Origin: Bacteroidota bacterium
GTDB taxonomy: Bacteria; Bacteroidota; Bacteroidia; Bacteroidales; VadinHA17
Assembly (NCBI GenBank): GCA_016868515.1
Contig: VGGM01000124.1
Coordinates: 1 to 5,457 of the forward strand
Direction of reading: 5' to 3'
Length of the DNA: 5,457 bases
Below, in pieces: positions 1-5,451 of this stretch (positions are counted from its first letter, which is position 1; every line of letters begins with the position of its first letter). Both the position numbers and the translations under genes were made by a program. Under the pieces are notes generated by a model. It was not told the origin of the DNA. It saw nothing but the letters and a program-made list of their open reading frames with translations, and searched no databases.

Positions 1-832
1 GCACAAGGTTAAATCCGAAATATATCTTCCCCTCAGTCCAGTCGCCGCCGGTGTCGGTAAGCACGGCCTTTTCGAACATTCCGGTTGAATTGCTGAAAAG
101 AAGCTGAAACTGGTGTCCGCCGGTATCAATATCGAGTCCGGCCGAAAGTGGGTTCTGACCAAAGAATGAAGGCTGGCGGAACACAGGGATATACTGCATT
201 GTAAAAGCCATTCGTCGCGAAAACTTCAGGCTCGCGGTAACGGGAAGGGCAAAAAGGGTCAGGTCTTCATCTACCCTGGTTTCGAGGTTATTGCGGAAGA
301 GTACCGGCGAAACCTGTGCAGAGAGAGCCCCCTGCCTGCGCGATACAGCCATCTGAATAAAGAATGAACTGCGGTCGACAATGCCGTCACTGCCGGCCGG
401 ATAAACGTTTCGCAGGGTATTGACCGACCACCCGGCAATGCCCGTTATGGCCAGCGGCGTTCCACCCTCCGACTGTCTCGCCAGGGCCACCTTCGTAAAA
501 AGGTCATAGCTCTTTCCAAACGAACTCCTTCCAGCCCCTGCTGCAATCCGGTCGGAGAATCCATAGTCGAATCCCAGTCTGATGGTAGCCAGATCGAGTC
601 CGAACATATCATAAAATCCACCGCCGATTTCGCCGAACCTGTGTCCGATAGTGAACTGCAGTTCACCGGTGGCTGGCAGGGCAGTTGAGTGGGTCATGCC
701 GGTACGGGGTGAGATAAAGGCTCTTTCATAATCCTGGCCGCTCACCGATAATGTGCCTGCGGCAAAAATCAGGACTGCTGCCGCAATTGTTAAACGTGAG
801 TGCTGCCGGATGCCATTTGCAATTCCAATCAT
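1..832 (-). CDS. DUF5777 family outer-membrane beta-barrel protein (3' end cut by window edge)
   Basis: Reading the minus strand from the ATG at 832 gives 277 codons without a stop, running off the left edge. The N-terminus (MIGIANGIRQHSR, then a hydrophobic stretch at about 14-31 ending ...VSGQ) is a signal peptide, so the product is exported. The mature part alternates short amphipathic strands with turns, as in a small outer-membrane barrel. The wording matches DUF5777 as I know it: GHRFGEIGGGFYDMFGLD (63-80), LGFDYGFSDRIAAGAGRSSFGKSYD (86-110), GGHQFQLLFSNSTGM (238-252) and TGGDWTEGKIYFGFNLV at the end. The last motif normally lies close to the C-terminus, so only a few residues are probably missing. 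Function is unknown; the family is a Bacteroidota envelope barrel. The gene starts 4 bases after the stop of the YceI gene, which indicates co-transcription and probably a shared envelope role. Family call fairly sure; substrate cannot be said. Confidence 0.85.
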   Translation of the reverse strand, partial: MIGIANGIRQHSRLTIAAAVLIFAAGTLSVSGQDYERAFISPRTGMTHSTALPATGELQFTIGHRFGEIGGGFYDMFGLDLATIRLGFDYGFSDRIAAGAGRSSFGKSYDLFTKVALARQSEGGTPLAITGIAGWSVNTLRNVYPAGSDGIVDRSSFFIQMAVSRRQGALSAQVSPVLFRNNLETRVDEDLTLFALPVTASLKFSRRMAFTMQYIPVFRQPSFFGQNPLSAGLDIDTGGHQFQLLFSNSTGMFEKAVLTDTGGDWTEGKIYFGFNLV

Positions 833-836
833 TTAT

Positions 837-1409
837 CTATCTGTTTGAATATGTAACATTTATAGTAACCTTTACCTCTTCCGCAATATTTTTAACAAGT
901 ATTCTTGGTATTTTAATTCCATAGTCGGCCGGCCTCACAATAAACTCGCTGAGAGCAGCTATCCCGCTGCCTGACGGGGTGAATGTTACGGTTTCGTCAA
1001 TCTGTCGTGAAATATCCCGGATTGTCAGTGTTCCCCTCACCCTTACCTGAACAGCTGAGGCTCCCGCACCGGTCTGTGGCAGACGGGTCAGCTTACCACG
1101 AAAAGTTGCTGTCGGAAACCTTTTGCTCTCCATATACTGATCGTTGAAGTGTTCCTGCATAAGCTTTTTACGGAAGATGAATCCCGTTACGGGTACCGAG
1201 AAGACAACCGATGAGTCGGCCATGCTGAGAGACGAAGTAACCGCACTGTTTTCTGCTTTTATATCCTCAACCGGTGTGGACGAGAAGAATGAGACCGATC
1301 CTGACTCCAGAGTCAGAATGCCCTGTGCGGCAGTGCAGGTGAATCCTGACGTGACAAAGGCTGTGAGAATTACCATCAGCAGCCGGGAAAGGTTATTTAC
1401 TGTCAACAT
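837..1409 (-). CDS. YceI family periplasmic lipid-binding protein
   Basis: A 190-residue protein of the YceI/TT1927b fold, an eight-stranded lipocalin-like barrel that in characterised members binds polyisoprenoids or other long lipids in the periplasm. Residues 7-29 form a signal peptide (hydrophobic core LLMVILTAFV, likely cut near TAA-Q29). There is a Cys at 25 but no proper lipobox. The family core is clear: VVFSVPVTGFIFRKKLMQEHF (68-88, with the F-x-K-x-L-M-Q-E-H-F signature), YMESKRFPTATFRGKL (92-107), VRGTLTIRDISRQI (124-137), FIVRPADYGIKIPRILVKNIAEEVKV (156-181). The frame stays open to an ATG at 1559, but the extra 50 residues resemble no signal peptide and the protein from 1409 has the usual family length, so I place the start at 1409. 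It is the first gene of a pair with the DUF5777 barrel. No convincing promoter was found upstream; TAATTTCA at 1542-1549 (minus strand) is a weak possibility. Confidence 0.92.
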   Translation of the reverse strand: MLTVNNLSRLLMVILTAFVTSGFTCTAAQGILTLESGSVSFFSSTPVEDIKAENSAVTSSLSMADSSVVFSVPVTGFIFRKKLMQEHFNDQYMESKRFPTATFRGKLTRLPQTGAGASAVQVRVRGTLTIRDISRQIDETVTFTPSGSGIAALSEFIVRPADYGIKIPRILVKNIAEEVKVTINVTYSNR

Positions 1410-1618
1410 ATCTCTTCTTATTACGGGCATGCCCGGCTCCGGGCCTGTCCCGGCAACTACATCATAAACAATCAATAGCACGATTTGTTTACCTGCTTCC
1501 GGCCGGTCTTCAAGTAACAGGCCGGTGCCGGTAATCTGACTGAAATTATCCAGGGGCATTAATCCAGCCGGTTGGTTTCTATGTCCCAGTGCTCTATTTT
1601 TGCAAAAAAACAGGAAAA
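1410..1618. other. Divergent intergenic region between the YceI and YitT genes
   Basis: This 209-base spacer separates the minus-strand YceI gene from the plus-strand YitT gene. Its right end contains the YitT promoter. The left part holds two perfect short palindromes, GGGCATGCCC (1425-1434) and CCGGCCGG (1499-1506), which may be chance in GC-rich sequence. A 13-codon plus-strand reading frame (ATG at 1581, TGA at 1620-1622) overlaps the YitT start as ATGA; it could be a leader peptide only if transcription begins further upstream than the proposed promoter. No RNA gene is recognised. Confidence 0.6.
1572..1602 (+). promoter_or_regulatory. Bacteroidota-type promoter of the YitT gene
   Basis: TATTTTTG at 1595-1602 matches the Bacteroidota -7 consensus TAnnTTTG at every fixed position, and TTGG at 1572-1575 lies 19 bases upstream where the TTG/TTTG -33 box belongs. 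Transcription would begin around 1608-1610, giving a leader of only about ten bases before the ATG at 1619. The possible GTG start at 1589 would then lie upstream of the transcript, which supports 1619 as the start. Confidence 0.65.
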
Positions 1619-2497
1619 ATGACTTCTAAATCTGTATTGAACATAGCCAGACCCTACCTGGTGATTGCCTTCGGGCTGATGGTTTTCTCTGTCGCGTGGA
1701 CAGCTTTCCTTTTACCGCATCAGATTTCGGGCAGCGGGGTTTCAGGTATATCCGCAATAATATTCTATGCAACCGGAATACCAATGGGTTACACCTATTT
1801 CGCAATAAATGCGATCTTCCTGGCAATTGCCATGAGGGTACTGGGTACCGGATTCGGGATTAAAACCATCTACGGAATCGCGCTCGGCGCTGCTATGCTG
1901 TCGGTCCTTCAGCCACTCATCCCGGGCCAGGTTGTCGGAGAAAAATTCATGTCGGCAATTATCGGCGGTGGCTTATGCGGTGTCGGTGTGGGAATCATTT
2001 TCACCCAGGGTGGCAGTGCCGGGGGAACCGACATTATTGCCATGATAGTGACCAGATACCGCAATATCAGTCCGGGCAGGGTGATACTCTACTGCGATGT
2101 GGTAATCATAAGCTCGTCGTTCCTGGTTCTTACACACCTCGAGAGCGCCCAGCGGATTGAAACGATGGTATACGGTTTTGTAACAATGGCCATCCAGGCA
2201 TATACCATCGACGCGGTGCTGTCGGGCAACAGGCAGTCGCTGCAGGTCTTCATATTCTCGAAGCAGTATGAGGCGATTGCCGACCAGATTACCACCAGAA
2301 TAAGGAGAGGCGTTACTGTAATTGAAGGTGTTGGCTGGTTTACGAAGGAAAGCCAGAAAGTTGTGATTACCCTGGTTCGTAAAAATGAAGCAAGTGACTT
2401 ATACAGAATTATAAAAGGAATAGACGACAAGGCATTTATTACCGTCGCAAACGTAATGGGTGTTTACGGTAAGGGGTTTGACAATATCACAGTATAG
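1619..2497 (+). CDS. YitT family membrane protein (DUF161 + DUF2179)
   Basis: A 292-residue inner-membrane protein of the YitT family, with the usual length and domain order. The N-terminal two-thirds (about 10-205) is the YitT/DUF161 membrane part, with hydrophobic segments near 12-31, 43-50, 58-73, 82-100, 112-129, 157-172 and 183-200. The family signature TQGGSAGGTDIIAMI is at 129-143. The C-terminal cytoplasmic part (about 207-282) is DUF2179, with RRGVTVIEGVGWFTKESQKVVITLVRK (229-255) and the closing VMGVYGKGFDNI (279-290). The transport substrate or function of the family is not established. I chose the ATG at 1619 over an in-frame GTG at 1589 because the -7 box sits between them; AGGA at 1612-1615 precedes the ATG closely. 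It stands alone on its strand, with a divergent gene upstream and a convergent one downstream, so it appears monocistronic. Confidence 0.93.
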   Translation: MTSKSVLNIARPYLVIAFGLMVFSVAWTAFLLPHQISGSGVSGISAIIFYATGIPMGYTYFAINAIFLAIAMRVLGTGFGIKTIYGIALGAAMLSVLQPLIPGQVVGEKFMSAIIGGGLCGVGVGIIFTQGGSAGGTDIIAMIVTRYRNISPGRVILYCDVVIISSSFLVLTHLESAQRIETMVYGFVTMAIQAYTIDAVLSGNRQSLQVFIFSKQYEAIADQITTRIRRGVTVIEGVGWFTKESQKVVITLVRKNEASDLYRIIKGIDDKAFITVANVMGVYGKGFDNITV

Positions 2498-2498
2498 G

Positions 2499-4313
2499 CT
2501 ATTTCTTCATTGCCTCGAATCGTCCGTTGGGTTGTATGAATATTACTGACCTGATTGTCTTGTCTCCGGTCTCCACAAACTCAACCCTGAATCCCTCCAG
2601 CTCCTTTAGCCTGAAGATATTAGGTCCGGTTGGCTGCAATTCGTACTCTGGTTGCCCCGGAACAAAGAGGTACAGCACATTATCATTCTTCACGTACACT
2701 CTGGCTATCATTCCGCCAAGCTCGAATTCTCCCTCGTACCGTCTGAGGCTCTCGCCCGATACCTCAATTATTTCGTCCTGACGCCTGAACTCAATAGGAG
2801 CAAGCGCCGGTTCGGCCAGAAACAGTACGCTCTCTATCTCCCCCGGTTCGCTTGTACGGAAGTTGAGCCTGGCTCCGCCCGAACGTGTTGTATCAACACC
2901 ATTGGAACCGATCTCAAAAGGTTCGAAGACATCAAAATGGAAATGGCGGAGGTAGAGCTTTCGCAGCGGCATGACAGCAAACAATGAGTCGTTACTTTGA
3001 ACTACCCTGAAGGTGCCATAACCTGGGTGCATATAGCTTCCCGTGTAATCGGAAACAGCATGAGAGGGCCGGGTGCCGCTCTTCCTCACCGATTGCGATT
3101 TAGCTTGGGCATCTTTTTGCGCAGCTACAGCTTTTTCACGGTCGGCAAGCATCTCCTTGTTCCAGTCTATCGCCTTCAGTCCGAGCATCCTGTCGGAGAT
3201 GATATTTCTTACCACATTGGGCAGTACGGAACCGTTCTGGTTGGTGAGTATTACAAATCCGATACTGTCGGAGGGGTAAAACCCGGTAAGGGCTGAAAAA
3301 CCATCAATATTGCCACCATGAAGTACCCGGTAATGGCCTCTGTACGATGACACGGCCCAGGCGAATCCATAAGTGTTCATATGAACGTCGGGATGTTCCT
3401 TTGACGGGAGTCCGGCAGCGGCAATCATCTGCGGGCTTATCGCTTCGGCAATATACGATGCGGGTATTATCTGTCTGCCGGCAAACTTTCCTCCGTTAAT
3501 CCAGACAGACACCCAGTTGGCCATTTCGTTAACACTGCTGTTGATATTGCCTGCCGGCCCGAGTCCCTTTATCTGATAATAGGGAGTCTTTTCTATCTGC
3601 GTGTCATTTTTCACGATATAACCCAGTGATCCGTCGCCGTCCTTTTCAAGGTCGGCTATTGAAAAATTTGAACGGGTCATATTAAGGGGGACGAAGATTT
3701 TCTCCCTGACATTATCAGCCCAGCTCTTACCAGTAACCCGTTCAACAATTAATCCCTGCAGCATGAACATGAAGTTATTGTACTGGAATCTCTCCCTTAT
3801 TCGGGCCGAAGGCTCCTGGTATCTTATCCTTCTGATGAGGGTATCTCCCGATTCTGTCGGGAAATAGTACCACGAGGCATCATGTCGCGGCAGTCCGGTC
3901 CGGTGGCACATCAAATCCCTGATCGTAATCAGGTTATTCATGTTGTCGTTGTAGAACCTCAGTTCAGGGACATAATCTATAGGGCTTTTGTCGATATCAA
4001 CCCTTTTCTCATCGTCGAGCATTCCAACAAGTGAAGAGGTAAAGGCTTTGGTGCAGGAACCGATTGCAAAGAGGGTGTTCGAGGTTACGGGAATTTTCTT
4101 TTCATAATCGCGGTAGCCGAACCCCTTCGAGTATACAATTTTATCCTTTTCGATGATAGCCACTGCAAATCCGGCAGCATGCCAGTCGGCCAGCAGTGCA
4201 TTTAGTTGTGCATCGAGACCTGCGAATCGCTGGTCAGCTTTTTCCTTTGCTCTCTGCGCCACGGCAGGCGACAGTAAAGCAATCATAATAATGGTAAACA
4301 GGATCTTTTTCAT
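2499..4313 (-). CDS. Class C beta-lactamase-like serine hydrolase with C-terminal beta modules
   Basis: A 604-residue exported enzyme of the beta-lactamase/transpeptidase-like superfamily (Pfam Beta-lactamase, serine hydrolase group). MKKILFTIIMIALLSPAVAQ (1-20) is a signal peptide. The catalytic domain covers about 30-380. The SxxK nucleophile motif is S86-C-T-K89 in FAIGSCTKAF, the YxN motif is Y178-N-N180, and the third box (KTG equivalent) is H332-G-G334 in LHGGNIDGF, the HxG form common in esterase or peptidase-like members. All catalytic elements are present. A charged, Ala/Lys-rich linker (about 385-415) leads to two beta-rich modules: about 421-510 (DUF3471-like, starting SDYTGSYMHPGYGTF) and about 523-602 (starting LRRYEGEFELGG, with LYLFVPGQPEYELQP). 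Likely substrates are D-amino-acid peptides, peptidoglycan fragments or esters; a true beta-lactamase role is less likely and the substrate cannot be read from sequence. It is probably a single-gene unit. Confidence 0.93.
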   Translation of the reverse strand: MKKILFTIIMIALLSPAVAQRAKEKADQRFAGLDAQLNALLADWHAAGFAVAIIEKDKIVYSKGFGYRDYEKKIPVTSNTLFAIGSCTKAFTSSLVGMLDDEKRVDIDKSPIDYVPELRFYNDNMNNLITIRDLMCHRTGLPRHDASWYYFPTESGDTLIRRIRYQEPSARIRERFQYNNFMFMLQGLIVERVTGKSWADNVREKIFVPLNMTRSNFSIADLEKDGDGSLGYIVKNDTQIEKTPYYQIKGLGPAGNINSSVNEMANWVSVWINGGKFAGRQIIPASYIAEAISPQMIAAAGLPSKEHPDVHMNTYGFAWAVSSYRGHYRVLHGGNIDGFSALTGFYPSDSIGFVILTNQNGSVLPNVVRNIISDRMLGLKAIDWNKEMLADREKAVAAQKDAQAKSQSVRKSGTRPSHAVSDYTGSYMHPGYGTFRVVQSNDSLFAVMPLRKLYLRHFHFDVFEPFEIGSNGVDTTRSGGARLNFRTSEPGEIESVLFLAEPALAPIEFRRQDEIIEVSGESLRRYEGEFELGGMIARVYVKNDNVLYLFVPGQPEYELQPTGPNIFRLKELEGFRVEFVETGDKTIRSVIFIQPNGRFEAMKK

Positions 4314-4358
4314 TTCAGGACACTTTCCGGTAAAAATATAATAATTACTGTCCTGAAA
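4313..4358. promoter_or_regulatory. 10-bp perfect inverted repeat framing the hydrolase promoter
   Basis: TTTCAGGACA at 4313-4322 and TGTCCTGAAA at 4349-4358 are exact reverse complements, separated by 26 bases that contain the proposed -7 box. One arm covers the leader up to the start codon and the other reaches the -33 region. The placement suggests a two-site operator for a dimeric regulator that would block or loop the promoter; that role is inference. A repeat of this length could occur by chance somewhere in a window of this size, so its position carries most of the weight. Confidence 0.4.
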
Positions 4359-4573
4359 AAATCTGATTTGTCATCGTGATGAAAATTTACAGGTTTTCAT
4401 CTATTCCGCAGAACCGATTTAGGCGTAACCCCGATGCAACAGCAGAAAAGAACCAGGTTCAGACACCGATATGGGCCGTAAGGGTTCCAGAACCTGCACA
4501 GCATATCGGAGTACCTTACCGAAGGTGGGGAGAGCATGCGCATCAGCTCACAGGTTATAGCGTGCTGGTCAGG
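4314..4573. other. Intergenic region rich in short inverted repeats
   Basis: This 260-base stretch lies between the start of the serine hydrolase gene and the end of the DUF6629 gene. The left part is the hydrolase promoter. The middle (4450-4549) is crowded with pairing segments: CCGATATG/CATATCGG (4466-4473 with 4502-4509) enclosing GGTTC-CA-GAACC (4483-4494); CAGGTTC/GAACCTG (4454-4460 with 4490-4496), an alternative to the inner stem; ACCTT-ACCG-AAGGT (4513-4526); and GAGC/GCTC (4532-4535 with 4546-4549) around ATGCGCAT. No T-run follows any stem, so I see no intrinsic terminator. I recognise no riboswitch or RNA family. A plus-strand frame of 72 codons (4379-4597) crosses it but has no family resemblance, promoter or codon signal. 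Confidence 0.5.
4331..4361 (-). promoter_or_regulatory. Probable promoter of the serine hydrolase gene
   Basis: On the minus strand TATTTTTA (4338 to 4331) matches TAnnTTTG except the last base, and a T-run (TTTT at 4361 to 4358) lies 19 bases upstream in the -33 position. The predicted start of transcription is near 4324, about ten bases before the ATG at 4313. This spacing closely resembles the YitT promoter. The box lies inside the spacer of a perfect inverted repeat. Confidence 0.45.
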
Positions 4574-5230
4574 TCAGTGCCGGGGATTGCGGGTTGAAAC
4601 GGTATCTGAGACTATTATAAATATGGTAACACTTATCAGGGCGGCGAAGAAGCACCACACAGAGGTGAGATATTCGCGGTAGAAAATGCCGGTTATCAGG
4701 CAGCTGATTGTAACCAGGATACCAAATATGTACATCCGCCTTACCGAAGAAAAATAGAGAGGCAGCAACGTTGCTACCGCGTAGAGGCCGAAGACAGGCA
4801 GCGAAAGTGGCTGAGGGTAGGTATTGGTATACAGAATATGATGCTCGCGGATTTGTGGTGTAACCTCGTGAAGAGTGAGTCCCGCTCCGTAATATAGTGA
4901 TGTTATTATACCGGCCACCAGGAAAACCAGTATTGCCCTGCGACGCCAGCCCGGTTTTTCCATTTTCAGCACCGACAGGGGAATCATGGTTGGCCATATA
5001 ACCACCGCCGCAACAAGAAAAATGTATGCCGGAATATCAAGTGCCGGTCCGGTCGTAAGGTTATTCAGGGCAGCCCAAACGAATCCTTCGCTTATCTGCT
5101 GCACTCCGAATAATAGAGGAATTGAAGCGAACAGCTTCTGCTCAGGGTTTCTGACTTTCACGAGGGTGGCTGCCCCGATGGCTGATATAACGGCTCCTCC
5201 TGCAAAACTGGCTCCTGCTGAAAAACACAT
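4574..5230 (-). CDS. DUF6629 family seven-helix integral membrane protein
   Basis: A 218-residue hydrophobic protein starting MCFSAGASFAGGAVISAIGA, the N-terminal wording I associate with DUF6629, followed by FASIPLLFGVQQISEGFVW (34-52), also characteristic. Seven hydrophobic segments are visible at about 5-26, 33-54, 66-88, 98-117, 143-161, 164-184 and 188-208, with basic loops at 95-98 (WRRR) and 164-165. Polar residues that could matter are C2, Q44-Q45, E48, W79-P80 and H130-H131. Function is unknown. The frame continues upstream to an ATG at 5455, but that extension is only translated tandem repeat plus low-complexity Arg-rich sequence. The promoter at 5255-5286 and the conserved MCFSA start both place initiation at 5230. 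It is probably monocistronic. No terminator is seen after the stop. Confidence 0.88.
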   Translation of the reverse strand: MCFSAGASFAGGAVISAIGAATLVKVRNPEQKLFASIPLLFGVQQISEGFVWAALNNLTTGPALDIPAYIFLVAAVVIWPTMIPLSVLKMEKPGWRRRAILVFLVAGIITSLYYGAGLTLHEVTPQIREHHILYTNTYPQPLSLPVFGLYAVATLLPLYFSSVRRMYIFGILVTISCLITGIFYREYLTSVWCFFAALISVTIFIIVSDTVSTRNPRH

Positions 5231-5254
5231 ATCGGTTTGGTTATTAGATAACTT

Positions 5255-5286
5255 CAATAATATGAAATATGGTGGAAGCATGCAAA
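5255..5286 (-). promoter_or_regulatory. Bacteroidota-type promoter of the DUF6629 gene
   Basis: On the minus strand TTTG (5286 to 5283) is followed after 20 bases by TATTATTG (5262 to 5255), which fits TAnnTTTG except at one position. Transcription would begin near 5248, leaving a leader of about 18 bases to the ATG at 5230. The promoter lies between the repeat array and the gene, so the array is probably not part of this transcript. Confidence 0.55.
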
Positions 5287-5294
5287 TGGGGTAT

Positions 5295-5341
5295 GGGCGG
5301 CTACGCCGCCGCCCCCGATGTCGGACGCCAATCGCCCGACA
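5295..5341. repeat. Two GC-rich hairpins next to the heptamer array
   Basis: GGGCGGC (5295-5301) pairs with GCCGCCC (5308-5314) across a 6-base loop, or GGCGGC (5296-5301) with GCCGCC (5305-5310) across TAC. TGTCGG (5319-5324) pairs with CCGACA (5336-5341) across 11 bases. The segment is much richer in GC than the AT-rich promoter beside it and abuts the tandem array, so the two may form one repeated element. No T-run follows on either strand, so a terminator is unlikely. Confidence 0.5.
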
Positions 5342-5451
5342 CCCGGCACCTGACACCTGATACCTGATACCTGACACCTGATACCTGATACCTGACACCT
5401 GACACCTGATACCTGACACCTGACACCTGATACCTGACACCTGACACCTGA
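5335..5451. repeat. Tandem array of 7-bp repeats (YACCTGA; TCAGGTR on the minus strand)
   Basis: Fifteen intact copies of YACCTGA run without interruption from 5347 to 5451. The only variable base is the first, in the order C C T T C T T C C T C C T C C. Read in the CCTGAYA register, two decayed copies precede them: CCCGACA (5335-5341) and CCCGGCA (5342-5348). The variable base shows a period of three copies (21 bp): every copy at positions 2, 5, 8, 11 and 14 is C, and from copy 4 on those at 4, 7, 10 and 13 are T. This points to growth by 21-bp steps. The array ends 6 bases before the right edge, so nothing can be said about what lies beyond. It has no spacers and is not a CRISPR. Confidence 0.95.

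Noticed and set aside
1144..1467. Plus-strand frame of 107 codons antisense to the YceI gene
   Set aside because: It is a shadow of the strongly supported YceI coding sequence, with no family resemblance.
1410..1559. Extension of the YceI frame to an ATG at 1559
   Set aside because: It would bury the clear signal peptide 50 residues inside the protein and exceed the family length.
4513..4549. Resemblance to glycine riboswitch words (ACCGAAGG then GGAGAG)
   Set aside because: The words occur without the surrounding conserved core and paired elements, and neither flanking gene is in glycine metabolism or transcribed suitably.
4379..4597. Plus-strand frame of 72 codons (MKIYRFSSIPQNRF...) in the intergenic region
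   Set aside because: It has no recognisable family, no convincing promoter and no codon bias, it crosses the stem-rich segment, and it overlaps the 3' end of the DUF6629 gene by 24 bases. Conservation in relatives would be needed to revive it.
5295..5341. Intrinsic terminator from the GC-rich hairpins
   Set aside because: Neither strand has a T-run after the stems, and the position is upstream of, not after, the visible gene.
4986..5360. Plus-strand frame of 124 codons antisense to the DUF6629 gene and running into the repeats
   Set aside because: It is a shadow frame. Its end is set by the first TGA in the heptamer array.
5335..5451. CRISPR array
   Set aside because: The unit is 7 bp, directly tandem and without spacers, and no cas gene is present.
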